Assembly (NCBI RefSeq): GCF_001295925.1
Contig: NZ_LJHQ01000038.1
Location: 55,105 to 119,104, forward strand
DNA length: 64,000 nt
Source of the DNA: Allobosea sp. AAP35
GTDB lineage: Bacteria; Pseudomonadota; Alphaproteobacteria; Rhizobiales; Beijerinckiaceae
Direction: 5' to 3'
Positions 1 to 9,195 of this stretch are shown here, piece by piece. Under the pieces are notes generated by a model. That model was not told the origin of the DNA. It searched no databases and worked only from the letters and a program-made list of their open reading frames with translations. Position 1 is the first letter of the stretch; each line of letters opens with the position of its first letter. Made by a program: the position numbers and the translations under genes.

Positions 1-2
1 TT

Positions 3-116
3 GCGGCCGTGGCGCTCAACCCCGATTCGCAGACCCCCAAGGATGCCAAGGTGCTCTCCAAGCCCTTCCACCTGCGCGAGCTGGTCAGCGAAGTCGAAAA
101 GCTGCTCGCCGCCTGA
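3..116 (+). CDS. Response regulator receiver domain, C-terminal fragment
   Basis: The frame is open from the window edge and ends with a TGA at 114-116. The last 37 residues contain a Lys-Pro-Phe step (KVLSKPFHLRELV) followed by an amphipathic helix. This matches the end of a CheY-like receiver domain, where the conserved lysine of the last strand is followed by proline and the final helix. Nothing follows the receiver, so the protein is either a stand-alone receiver of the DivK/CheY type or a protein that ends in a receiver domain. The start and the phosphoacceptor aspartate lie outside the window, so the partner kinase cannot be inferred. Confidence 0.7.
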   Translation, partial: AAVALNPDSQTPKDAKVLSKPFHLRELVSEVEKLLAA

Positions 117-314
117 GCCCATTGGCGCAACGCCACCAATGCGCGCTTTCTCCGCAAGGCGCGTTGGCTTTCTACGCAAGGCACCTTGCCTTTCTCCAAA
201 AGGCGCCTTGCCAGCCTCGAAACGAGCGGCTATAGCCGCACTCCTCGCAACATGGTCAGCCGGCAACGGCCAACCTGTTTCCGACCGCCGCGGCGAAATT
301 CCGACGCGGCAACC

Positions 315-389
<75 letters not shown>

Positions 390-394
390 TATTC

Positions 395-430
395 AAACCC
401 CGTAAACCTCTGCGTTTACGGGGTTTTTCT
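395..430 (+). terminator. Rho-independent terminator of tRNA-Val
   Basis: The 13-bp arms AAACCCCGTAAAC (395-407) and GTTTACGGGGTTT (414-426) close a 6-nt loop and run into a T-tract, five nucleotides after the tRNA CCA end. Confidence 0.93.
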
Positions 431-628
431 TTGCCAACCTGAGACCGGAATGGGGAATGCGTGCGGTCTTGTCTCCGTCCAGTCAAAGAAACTTGACGCC
501 GGCACGATGCATCTGTGCCGTGTGACGACATCGCGGAACAATTCGCCCTGATCTCTCGATACGGGCGCTGAACGTGAATCGCACCTCCTCAAGCGACCCC
601 AGCGAAGCCCCTATGCGATCGGTTCTTT

Positions 629-3600
629 TCAAGCGAGGCGAAGCTTCGGCTGGTGAGGACGCACCGACCGACTGGGCGATGCCCAGCCACGGATCATCCC
701 GGGAATTCGCTCGCCGAACGTTGGCTTTGCATAGAGGTAGCCTTGCCCGAAATCGCAACCCGCTTGCCTCAATTGCTCTGCTTGACCGGCATTTTCCACA
801 CCCTCGGCCGTGACGTTCATTCCCATATTTCGACCCAGACTCACGATCGCCGTGACGATCGCCGCGTCATTCCTGTCTGTCTCCAGATTCTTGACGAAGC
901 TTTGATCGATCTTGATGTGATCGACAGGAAATTGTTTGAGGTGGGTCAGGGACGCGAAGCCGGTGCCAAAATCGTCAAGTGCGATCGAAATGCCAGCTTC
1001 GTGGAACTCACTCAAAACAACTGCGGCCTCCTCCGTCTGGCGGCCTAGAAAGACTGTCTCTGTCACCTCGATTTCGAACCGCGACGGGGGGACGTCGGCC
1101 TCGGTCAGAACTGCGATGATCTTGGTTGCAAGCGTTCGGTCGGCGAAATCCGCGGAAGCGAGGTTGACGGCGACACGCCCAAACTCGAGCCCCTGATCGA
1201 GCCAGTTGCGGATATCTGAGGCCACTTGCCCAATCATACTCATTGCGAGCGCCGCAGAAATATCCTGATCGTTGAATGCGGAACCAAAATAGCCTGGCGT
1301 CAGCAAACCAAGGGTGGGATGCCGCCAACGTGCCAATGCCTCGAAGCCCGTGATTTCGCCGGTCGACAACGAAATCTTTGGCTGATAATGCGGAAAAAAT
1401 TCAGACGTAACGAGACCCTGGCGCACTTCACGCAAAATCGATACGCGACGTTCCATGATATCCCGGGCGGCACTGGTGTAGAGGGTCGCCCGGCTGCGCC
1501 CGCCTTCCTTCGCCCTGTAGAGAGCAATGTCGGCGTCCTTCATCAGCTCGACAGCGTCGCGATGATGTTCAGGGAAAGCCGCCACGCCGATGCTTGCCTT
1601 CGTCGACAAGGCCCTGCCCTGATAATCGAATGTCGTTCGCAACGCTTCAATGATTTCTTCTGCGCATGAGGCGATCTCGGGCAACCCAGACTGCTCGACC
1701 AGGACAACGGCAAACTCGTCTCCCCCGACGCGGGCAACCGTTCCGCGATCGCCAACCAGGCGCGTCAACCGAGCCGCCGTTTCGGCGAGGAGTTGATCGC
1801 CTGCGGCATGACCCAGGGTATCGTTGATGTCCTTGAAGTCATCGAGGTCGAGCAACAGCAGGCCGACGCCTGTACCGGCTGTTTCAGCGATTGCCAACGC
1901 GTCTTCCAACCGGGTTTGGAACAACGCGCGATTTGCCAAACCTGTCAGGGGGTCATGATTTGCAGTCTGCCAGATCGCCAATTCGGTCGCCTTACGATCC
2001 GAGATATCGAAGGTTATGCCGATGAGACGGTGCTCTCCTTTCCGCTCAGCTCTGATGGCGAGCCAGATTTGGTTGCCATCAGGAGCGCGGTAGCGGACCT
2101 CGGCGGAATGAGTTCCATCAGCAATGGCGGCGAGCCAGAGCAAATCGACTTTATGCCGGTCATCGGGGTGAACGCGCTCGACGAACTGGGATGTCGGGCC
2201 TGATCCGATACCAAGCAGGGCGAACGCGTTGTCCGACCGATTGACATGCGCCGTGGCGAGATCGACGTCCCAGGCGACCATGTTGCTGGCGTGCAGAGCA
2301 AGGCGCAGCCGCTCGCCTCCCATTCGCACGGCGTCTTCGGCGAGCTTGCGTGGGGTTATGTCTTGGAGCGTGCCCAACATTCTGACGGGCTGTTGCTCGA
2401 CATCGTAGAGCGTCCGCCCACCCACCTCAACCCAACGGGTTTCGCCATCTTGGGCTCTGGTGATGCGGAACGTCGCCGAGATACAGGGAATGCCCGCATC
2501 GAAAGCCGGGTAGAACGCGGTATCGACCTGCGCTCTGTCCTCAGGATGAACAAGCAGCAAGAAATCGTCGCGATCCAGAGCCGCCGTCTCCGGCACCCCC
2601 AGGATGCGACGAACCTCGGACGACCATTCGCGATGGCCACTGGCGAAGTCGAGGTCCCAGATGCCAAGCCCCGTCGCGGTCAAAGCGAGCCGAAGCCGCT
2701 CTTCACTGCTTCGCAGCGCATCGCTGGCGCCGCGTGCTTCCGTCAGGTCCTGTAACGCTCCAACCATCCTCGCAGGATCGCCGGATTGATTTCTCACCAG
2801 ATAAGCGCGATCGCGGACGTAAGCATAAGCGCCGTCGCCCTTTTGCCACCGATACTCGCCTTCCCAACGCTCGCCGGCTTGCCCCGCCGTGAAGAGCTTG
2901 ATTTCATCTTCAATGGCGGTTCGATCCTCCGGGTGCACACTCTCCAACCATGTTGTCCCCGTGGCGGGCGCTTGTGCGATCGCGTACCCGAATAATCCCT
3001 GAAGACTTTCGCCCCATTGCAATCGGTCGGTTTTGAAATCCCAATCATAGATCGCGTCCGACGTTGCATGCGCCGCCAGCCGATAGCGCTGCTCGCTTTC
3101 ACGGAGACGTTCCTCCGCGACCTTGCGGTCATTCTCGGCTGACTTACGCGCTGTAATGTCGGCGAAGGTGCGCACCACCCCGCCATTAGGGAGCTGGTTC
3201 GTTCGCACCTCCAGCACGGTGCCATTGGGCCTCTGCCGTTCATAAACCGAGGCTTCGATGTTGTTGCCTTCATATCGGATGGCGTTCACCAGCGCCGCAT
3301 CGGAATTGGTGAATTCGCCTTGCTCGATCTGCCAGCGCTTGACGTCCTCGAATTTCGGAACAGACCGCATCATTTCGGATGGCAAGCCGAGAAGGTCGAT
3401 CGCCCGCTGATTGCAAACGACGACGTCACCGCTTTGGTCAACCATCAGGATACCCTGGTCGACATTCTCCAGCGTCCCGTTCAGCAGGGCTGTGTTATCA
3501 GCCAGCGCCTTGTTGGAGCGACGCAACTCAAGTTCGCGCATCACAGCCCGCGCAAGAGCCAACAATGTATTCGACTGCGCCTCCGTCAATCCATCCGGTC

Positions 3601-4018
3601 GTGGCACAAAATCGCAGACGCACACGGTACCAAGCGGCAAACCGTCAGAGGTTTCCAGACGGGCGCCGGCATAGAAGCGCATGTGCGGCTGGCCTGTCAC
3701 GAACAGGCTGTCTCGCACGCGCTCGTCGTCGGCTAAGTCATTGATGATCACAAGCTTCGAGAGATGGATCGTTTTCGCGCAAATAGAATTTTCCAGCAGC
3801 GTCTCGTTAAAGCCCAGCCCCATCTTTGACTTGAACCACTGCCGATCGGCCTCCAGGAAGCTGACGATGGCGATCGGCGCACCGCAGAACTCGCTTGCGA
3901 GTTGCGTAATCTCGTCGAACGCCGCCTCGGGCTGCGTGTCGAGAATGTCGAAGTCATGCAGTGCCGCAAGACGTTGCGGGCAGGCCCATGAAAAAGTCGG
4001 TTGGCTTTGTTTTGACAA
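629..4018 (-). CDS. GAF-multi-PAS-GGDEF-EAL cyclic-di-GMP signalling protein
   Basis: This is a 1129-residue cytoplasmic protein that should make and/or degrade cyclic-di-GMP in response to a small-molecule or redox cue. From the N-terminus there is a GAF domain (about 20-160) and four PAS/PAC units (about 175-290, 305-430, 440-560 and 565-675). A GGDEF domain follows with an intact GGDEF at 765-769, then an EAL domain with EAL at 893-895, a catalytic-type EVTET near 984 and DDFGTGF at 1015-1021. Both catalytic signatures look intact, so it may be bifunctional. No membrane segment is seen. The start chosen is a TTG because no in-frame ATG lies before residue 66, which would cut into the GAF domain; the ribosome-binding site is weak. 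It stands alone, convergent with the tRNA gene. Confidence 0.93.
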   Translation of the reverse strand: MSKQSQPTFSWACPQRLAALHDFDILDTQPEAAFDEITQLASEFCGAPIAIVSFLEADRQWFKSKMGLGFNETLLENSICAKTIHLSKLVIINDLADDERVRDSLFVTGQPHMRFYAGARLETSDGLPLGTVCVCDFVPRPDGLTEAQSNTLLALARAVMRELELRRSNKALADNTALLNGTLENVDQGILMVDQSGDVVVCNQRAIDLLGLPSEMMRSVPKFEDVKRWQIEQGEFTNSDAALVNAIRYEGNNIEASVYERQRPNGTVLEVRTNQLPNGGVVRTFADITARKSAENDRKVAEERLRESEQRYRLAAHATSDAIYDWDFKTDRLQWGESLQGLFGYAIAQAPATGTTWLESVHPEDRTAIEDEIKLFTAGQAGERWEGEYRWQKGDGAYAYVRDRAYLVRNQSGDPARMVGALQDLTEARGASDALRSSEERLRLALTATGLGIWDLDFASGHREWSSEVRRILGVPETAALDRDDFLLLVHPEDRAQVDTAFYPAFDAGIPCISATFRITRAQDGETRWVEVGGRTLYDVEQQPVRMLGTLQDITPRKLAEDAVRMGGERLRLALHASNMVAWDVDLATAHVNRSDNAFALLGIGSGPTSQFVERVHPDDRHKVDLLWLAAIADGTHSAEVRYRAPDGNQIWLAIRAERKGEHRLIGITFDISDRKATELAIWQTANHDPLTGLANRALFQTRLEDALAIAETAGTGVGLLLLDLDDFKDINDTLGHAAGDQLLAETAARLTRLVGDRGTVARVGGDEFAVVLVEQSGLPEIASCAEEIIEALRTTFDYQGRALSTKASIGVAAFPEHHRDAVELMKDADIALYRAKEGGRSRATLYTSAARDIMERRVSILREVRQGLVTSEFFPHYQPKISLSTGEITGFEALARWRHPTLGLLTPGYFGSAFNDQDISAALAMSMIGQVASDIRNWLDQGLEFGRVAVNLASADFADRTLATKIIAVLTEADVPPSRFEIEVTETVFLGRQTEEAAVVLSEFHEAGISIALDDFGTGFASLTHLKQFPVDHIKIDQSFVKNLETDRNDAAIVTAIVSLGRNMGMNVTAEGVENAGQAEQLRQAGCDFGQGYLYAKPTFGERIPGMIRGWASPSRSVRPHQPKLRLA

Positions 4019-4296
4019 ACCGATGATCTTTCCGAGGACGCGCGCGAGACGGCAACGCTACGAATGTGGACTTACTAAAACCTAAACAAAACCTCTTGAC
4101 ATGTTACAACGATACATCTCGATCGGACATCATCGAAACCCATTTGTCACCACTGAGAATGTCCAGGATTAATGAACATGCGGCCGTTGCTTGAACAATC
4201 CGTTACTTCGATATGGACGTAGGGTTCGGCGAGCCTGACGTAATCGACGTGGGAGCCTAACGCGCCGCACCTGCTCAGCGCTGCTCCCGGCGAAAT

Positions 4297-4614
4297 ATGG
4301 CATCCAGCACGATGCCCATCACCCGCCTCTTGGTCGGACGAATGCTCGGCGACCAGCAACCGAGGGGGCGCGCAGAAGCGATGCAGGCGACGCGAAATGC
4401 GGACTTGACGCCTCAGGAGATGATCGACCGCAAGCCCGATATCAAAGCCAAGCTCGAAAAGACGCCGCGGGGATTAGGCATACGCGGCGGTGCCAGGAAC
4501 CCACCAGGTGCACGCGCCTTATACCTTTTTGATGATAACGGAGATATCGGATTCACGACACGCTTGAGCCTTACACCATGGGGACAAACGTTTCGTCAGC
4601 TTGTGTCCGGATGA
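4297..4614 (+). CDS. Hypothetical protein (105 aa), doubtful
   Basis: This is an open frame of 105 codons with plausible composition and a protein-like C-terminal half (YLFDDNGDIGFTTRLSLTPW). I recognise no family. The N-terminal half is rich in Arg and Ala, and no convincing Shine-Dalgarno sequence is visible. A weak hairpin (4828-4843) lies downstream. It could be a small cytoplasmic protein, the tail of a decayed gene or chance reading. It sits between two minus-strand genes, so it is not part of an obvious operon. Confidence 0.3.
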   Translation: MASSTMPITRLLVGRMLGDQQPRGRAEAMQATRNADLTPQEMIDRKPDIKAKLEKTPRGLGIRGGARNPPGARALYLFDDNGDIGFTTRLSLTPWGQTFRQLVSG

Positions 4615-4923
4615 TCAATCGGGGCGTCATTCATCGATATGCGCGCATTGCGCCAGGCACGCCAGTCTCGGCTCAAGGCCGAATATCTGTGATCCTGGCA
4701 TTTGCTGGAGCGGATTGAGGTTGAACTTTTCCGGCTCGATCGGCCCGCAGTATAGCGTCGCGAGCGCAAGCGACGACCAGTGCTTCGTTCGAGCGGTGGC
4801 TCCTTGAGCTTGAGCCAAGGACTGACGACCTCCCTTGCGGGAGGCCGTTTCGCTTTGGTCGCCCGGCCTGACGATGGCGTGATGGCCTTCGTCGAGGGCC
4901 GGCTTGCTGGATGAGGTTTGGGC
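4615..4923. other. Intergenic stretch with one hairpin
   Basis: I see no convincing gene here. A small GC hairpin, CCTCCC/GGGAGG at 4828-4843, precedes a modestly T-rich run on the plus strand and may end transcription from the left. Confidence 0.4.
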
Positions 4924-5754
4924 TCAGCCCTTGAAGCTCGTTGCGGACCATTTGGCGCCGCCTTCGGCCGTGCCGGTCATCGTTCCGTCGGTGACCTGGC
5001 CGGTGTAGCGTTTGCCGCCCGCCGTGAAGGCGATCTCGCTGCCGTTCATCTTGGCCTCGCTGATCGGCATCGACTTGCCGTCGAGGGTCAGACTGCCCGA
5101 CAGCATCTGATAGGTCTGCGTCAGCGCGAGCTGGCCGTCGCCGAAGCGCCAATTGCCGCCGACCTTGGCCGGGATGACCCATTTGAAAGCCCGGCAATAG
5201 CTGGTGCAGCCGGCCCCGGCTTCGACCCGGTCGTCAGACTCCCAATCGCCCATATCGAAGGAGTTGGAGACGACGCGGGTACCTGGCTTCATGTCCAGCA
5301 GGATCGGCCTCAGCTTGACGTTCAGGCTCGGCAGCAGGAACAGCGTGATCACTGTGGCCTGCGAGAAATCCGACTGGAAGATGTCGCCGCGCTGGAAGGT
5401 GGCGAGCGCGCTGACGCCTTCCTTCTCGGCATTCTGCTGCGAAAGCGTGACGAGATCGGGATTGTATTCGATGCCCAGGGACCGCGTGCCGCGCTTGGCG
5501 GCGGTGATCACGGTGCGGCCATCGCCCGAGCCGAGATCGATCAGGATGTCGTCCTTGGTCAGTCCGGCCATGTCGAGCATGCGATCGACCAGCGCCTGCG
5601 GCGTCGGGACCCAGACGACGTCCTTGCCCGCCTGTCCGGACGAGGGAGTGTAGGTCCCGGCGGGCGCGGTCGCGGGGGCTGTCTGGGCAATGGCCCCGTT
5701 CAAGGCCAGGGCCGAGACGGCACAGGCGAGGGCAAGCTGGCGAAGCGTTGTCAT
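4924..5754 (-). CDS. Exported class I SAM-dependent methyltransferase
   Basis: The protein starts with a clear signal peptide (MTTLRQLALACAVSALALN...AIAQ) and then an Ala/Pro-rich linker. A Rossmann methyltransferase core follows, with motif I IDLGSGDGRTVITAA binding S-adenosylmethionine and an acidic second strand (GIEYNPDL). The C-terminal 90 residues form a beta-rich extension. An exported SAM enzyme is odd because SAM is cytoplasmic, but such proteins recur in this order; the substrate is unknown. The start at 5754 is preferred over an upstream ATG at 5823 because it begins the signal peptide and is preceded by AGGAG at good spacing. It is monocistronic. Confidence 0.82.
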   Translation of the reverse strand: MTTLRQLALACAVSALALNGAIAQTAPATAPAGTYTPSSGQAGKDVVWVPTPQALVDRMLDMAGLTKDDILIDLGSGDGRTVITAAKRGTRSLGIEYNPDLVTLSQQNAEKEGVSALATFQRGDIFQSDFSQATVITLFLLPSLNVKLRPILLDMKPGTRVVSNSFDMGDWESDDRVEAGAGCTSYCRAFKWVIPAKVGGNWRFGDGQLALTQTYQMLSGSLTLDGKSMPISEAKMNGSEIAFTAGGKRYTGQVTDGTMTGTAEGGAKWSATSFKG

Positions 5755-5977
5755 GGAAGGTCTCCTGGGCGGGTCTTGGGTGTTGAGGCGGGCATCATCG
5801 CTGTAGACGACGTATCGCTGCAATTATGCCCGTCACGGCGGTGGAAAACAGTCGCGACTGTTGCGCGGCCATCACGATCACGCCAGCACGCGCCTTGGCG
5901 CTCGTCTGAGCCTGGCGACGGAACAATGCCCCGCCGGGTTGTGTTGACCTTGCTGGAACTCAAGGATCATCACCCCC

Positions 5978-6223
5978 ATGAATGTCGATATCTTTCTGAC
6001 GGCGATCTGCGGATTGCTGGTCAACGCCGTGCTGTTCGGCATCGGCGCCACGGCGGTGCTGGCGATACCGGCCCTGTCGGTCGAGGCGTTCTTCTGGCTG
6101 CCGGTCGTCGTGGTCGTCAGCCTTGTGCTGTCGCCCTTCCTCGGCATCTGGATCGCGCGGCGCCTGAGGGTCCGCAACTGGGGCCGCAAGGGCTGGCTGC
6201 GCGGCGACAAGATTTCCGGCTGA
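5978..6223 (+). CDS. Small two-helix inner-membrane protein
   Basis: This 81-residue protein has two hydrophobic segments, about residues 5-30 and 36-60, the second containing WLPVVVVVSLVLSPFLGIW. A basic C-terminal tail (RRLRVRNWGRKGW) probably lies in the cytoplasm. The ATG is preceded by an AAGGATC-type ribosome-binding site. No catalytic motif is present and I do not recognise a named family. It stands alone, convergent with the phospholipase D-type gene. Confidence 0.72.
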   Translation: MNVDIFLTAICGLLVNAVLFGIGATAVLAIPALSVEAFFWLPVVVVVSLVLSPFLGIWIARRLRVRNWGRKGWLRGDKISG

Positions 6224-6265
6224 TCGCACGGCGACAAGGGTTGGCGCGGCCGGCCTGTTGCGACG

Positions 6266-7546
6266 CTAGATCTGGCTTCGAAACAGACTGGCCAGCCACC
6301 CCGAGACCCGCTCCTTGATGAATCTCTCGTTCCACATCGCCAATGTGTAGGGGGTGGCGCGCTTCAGATCCGCCTCGAAGATCGCGACCTGCTCGCGCGC
6401 GAAGCTGGCGTGATAGGCGTTCAGATTCGTCTCGTCGTTCAGGCGCAAGGCGCGGTCGTCGATATTGGTCGAGCCGATCGAGGTCCAGAGCTCGTCGATG
6501 ATGACGAGCTTGGCGTGATACATCGTCGGGTCGAATTCGTGGATTCGGATTCCCGCTTCGAGGAGTTCGCCCCAGACGTGCCGGGACGCCTTCTGCACGA
6601 TCCGGGCATCGGTCTTCTCCCCGGGCACCAGGATGTCGATCTGGACGCCGCGCCGGCGCGCCTCCAGAAGTTGCCGCCGCGTGATCGCGTCGGGCACGAA
6701 ATAGGGCGTGCCGATCCGGATGTTCGTCTCCGCGGCAGCGAGCGCCGTCATCAGCATCAGATGCATAACGTTGCGCTGATGCGTCGAACTGGCGACGACC
6801 TGGCCGTCGAGGTCGCCGGCGGGCTGCAGGGTGGGGAAGAAGCGGTCCCCCATCAGCAACTCGCCCGTCGCCTCGATCCAGTGCTCGGCGAACGCCGATT
6901 GCAATTCAGCAACGACGGGCCCTTCGAGCCGATAATGCGTGTCGCGCCATTCGGCCGCGGTGCGGGCATCGCCATTCCATTCGTCGCCGATGCCGACGCC
7001 GCCGGTGAAGCCGATGCGGCCGTCGACGACCAGGAGCTTCCGGTGCGTCCGGTTGTTGACCTTGTCCACCGTGCGCCAGGTGACCGGGCGGAACCGGACG
7101 ACCTCGACACCCGCTCGCTGCATCTGTTCGACCAGTTGCTCTTCCATCGGGATGCTCCCAACCCAATCGAGCAGGACCTTGACGCTGACCCCCTCGCTGG
7201 CCTTCTGCGCCAGCACCTGCGCGAACTGGGTCGCGATCTCGCCGCGCCAGTAGATATAGGTCTCGAAGGTGATCGTGTTCTTGGCGTCCCGCACCGCCCG
7301 GAGCATCGCCGGAAAGATCGCGTTGCCATTGACCAGCGTCTCGATCCGGTTGCCGGGCAGGACGTTCGACCCGAACAGCGCCGCCATCGAGGTCTTGAAC
7401 TGAATGTCTGAGACGGCGAGGTGATGCGGCAGCGGCTCGCGCAGATCGCGCGGCTCGGGCGTCAGATTGGTGACGATCAGCCAGCCGGCTGCGCCGGCCA
7501 TCGCGGCGAGAACCGCGATCACCAGCCGATGTTTGAAGAATCTCAT
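6266..7546 (-). CDS. Phospholipase D-family protein, cardiolipin synthase-like
   Basis: This is a 426-residue membrane-anchored phosphatidyltransferase or phosphodiesterase of the PLD superfamily, the family that makes cardiolipin from two phosphatidylglycerols. One N-terminal transmembrane helix (about 8-26) is followed by two PLD domains. Both HKD motifs are intact: H168-K170-D175 (THRKLLVVDG) and H344-K346-D351 (YHAKLVIID), each followed by the usual Gly/Ser-Thr-Asn segment (IGSTNIDDR). The open frame continues far upstream, but only the ATG at 7546 precedes the membrane helix, and a GGGGA sequence sits before it. The upstream part overlaps the divergent hydrolase gene and is a shadow. The exact lipid substrate is inferred. 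Confidence 0.9.
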   Translation of the reverse strand: MRFFKHRLVIAVLAAMAGAAGWLIVTNLTPEPRDLREPLPHHLAVSDIQFKTSMAALFGSNVLPGNRIETLVNGNAIFPAMLRAVRDAKNTITFETYIYWRGEIATQFAQVLAQKASEGVSVKVLLDWVGSIPMEEQLVEQMQRAGVEVVRFRPVTWRTVDKVNNRTHRKLLVVDGRIGFTGGVGIGDEWNGDARTAAEWRDTHYRLEGPVVAELQSAFAEHWIEATGELLMGDRFFPTLQPAGDLDGQVVASSTHQRNVMHLMLMTALAAAETNIRIGTPYFVPDAITRRQLLEARRRGVQIDILVPGEKTDARIVQKASRHVWGELLEAGIRIHEFDPTMYHAKLVIIDELWTSIGSTNIDDRALRLNDETNLNAYHASFAREQVAIFEADLKRATPYTLAMWNERFIKERVSGWLASLFRSQI

Positions 7547-7747
7547 CAAGGTCCCCGCCAGCAGCGTGTCTGCCCAACACCCCGGGCCGGGCAAGGTTCC
7601 CGAAACGATGTGGCGCAAGCGCCCGGATCGGCATGACGGCCGGGCTGGTCGTGCGGCCTTTCTGGTCCATTGCTCAGCGCTGCGGTTTGGCCCGATAATC
7701 GCTAGACACCGCGGGAGCGGCCTGAAGCCGAGCGACGACACGAGCCG

Positions 7748-9049
7748 ATGAACCAACAAGCCCTGCCCCACAAAGACCTGCCTCACCAAGACCTGCCCCC
7801 CAACGACGAGACCCGGCCGAGCATCGACATGGATCGCTTCTGGGCGACGATCGAGCGCTCGGCCCAGATCGGCCCGGGCCGGCCGGGCGGCCTGTCCCGC
7901 CTCGCCGCCTCCGATGCCGACAAGGAGGTCCGCGACCAGTTCGTCGCCTGGTGCCGTGAGGCCGATCTCGCCATCCGCATCGACGGTATCGGCAATATCT
8001 TCGCCAGGCGCGCTGGGACCGACGACACCCTGCCACCGGTGGTGATGGGCAGCCATCTCGACACCCAGTTCAACGGCGGCCGCTTCGACGGCATCCTCGG
8101 CGTGCTTGGCGGGCTGGAGGTCTGCCGCGCGCTCGATGCGGTCGGCCATCGCACGCGCCGGCCGCTGGAGGTCGTCAACTGGACCAATGAGGAGGGTGCG
8201 CGCTTCTCGCCGCCGATGGTCGGGTCGGGCGCCTTCACCGGGACCTACGCGCTCGACTGGGCGCTGGGTCGCGCCGACGAGGACGGCCGCACCATCGGCG
8301 AAGAACTCGCCCGCATCGGCTATCGCGGTGAGATGGAGGCAACGCCCCACCCCTTCGATGCGTATTTCGAACTGCATATCGAGCAGGGCCCGATCCTCGA
8401 TCGCGAGGGCATGCAGGTCGGCATCGTCACCGGTGGTTTTCCCTCGACCGGCATGCTGATCGAATTCAGCGGCGAGACCGCCCATACCGGGCCCTGGCCG
8501 ATGGAGAAGCGCAAGAACGCTTTGATCGCCGGCGCGCGTTTCCTCGTGGCAGTCGACGATCTCGGCTGGGTCCATGCCGGCACCGGCGGCAAGGCCACCG
8601 CCGCGCGCCTCATTGCCTGGCCCAACAAGCCCGGCATCCTCTCCGATTGGGCCCAGGCCGTCGGCGATGTCCGTCATCCCGATCCGACGACCTCGGCCGT
8701 GATGGCGGAGGCCATGCGTCGCGCCGCCTTCGAGGCGGCCGCCAAGGCCGATTGCGGCGTCGAGATCCGCGATGTCTGGCAATGGGGCGGGCAGATCTTT
8801 GCGCAAGACCTGACCGAGCAGATCCGGGGCATCGCGGCTGCGCGCGGCTATCGTCACAAGGATATTCTGAGCCAGGCCGGGCACGATGCCTATTTCATTG
8901 CGCGGCATGCGCCCACCGCAATGATCTTCACCCCCTGCAAGGGCGGCATCACCCACAACAACGGTGAGCTGTGTACGCGAGAGGACCTTGCGCCGGGCCT
9001 CGATGTGCTGCTGCAGGCGGTGCTGGCCCGCGCCGACCGACACGACTGA
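7748..9049 (+). CDS. M20-family Zn hydrolase (N-carbamoyl-L-amino acid hydrolase / allantoate amidohydrolase type)
   Basis: This 433-residue cytoplasmic amidohydrolase should remove the carbamoyl group from N-carbamoyl amino acids or ureido compounds. The binuclear metal site is visible: GSHLDT (H103, D105), D114 in GGRFDGILG, the acidic pair in NEEGARF (about 148-149), H210 in HIEQGP, and a late His in AGHDAYF. The dimerisation/lid region lies between. The first 27 residues contain a short repeat (LPHKDLPHQDLP) and are dispensable, so translation could also start at M28. No other pyrimidine- or purine-degradation gene is adjacent, so the substrate is not fixed by context. Confidence 0.9.
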   Translation: MNQQALPHKDLPHQDLPPNDETRPSIDMDRFWATIERSAQIGPGRPGGLSRLAASDADKEVRDQFVAWCREADLAIRIDGIGNIFARRAGTDDTLPPVVMGSHLDTQFNGGRFDGILGVLGGLEVCRALDAVGHRTRRPLEVVNWTNEEGARFSPPMVGSGAFTGTYALDWALGRADEDGRTIGEELARIGYRGEMEATPHPFDAYFELHIEQGPILDREGMQVGIVTGGFPSTGMLIEFSGETAHTGPWPMEKRKNALIAGARFLVAVDDLGWVHAGTGGKATAARLIAWPNKPGILSDWAQAVGDVRHPDPTTSAVMAEAMRRAAFEAAAKADCGVEIRDVWQWGGQIFAQDLTEQIRGIAAARGYRHKDILSQAGHDAYFIARHAPTAMIFTPCKGGITHNNGELCTREDLAPGLDVLLQAVLARADRHD

Positions 9050-9195
9050 CTGCAACGCCGGCAAAAGGTTTCGGCATCACTCAGGGGCTCAAGGCTGGGA
9101 CGCGTCACTGCTGACAATTTACCCGTCAGCCCCCCATGACGGCGCGCTTTGCTTGCGCTAGATTGTTGGCTCCCGGTCACTCATCCTTGAAGCTC

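Noticed and set aside
629..4018. Sensor histidine kinase
   Set aside because: No HisKA or HATPase domain; the catalytic domains are GGDEF and EAL.
4918..6318. Plus-strand 466-codon frame
   Set aside because: It is antisense to the exported methyltransferase and overlaps the small membrane protein in another frame.
7547..9064. Minus-strand extension of the phospholipase D-like frame
   Set aside because: It runs antisense to the M20 hydrolase, which has all its metal ligands; the extension has no recognisable fold and precedes the membrane helix.
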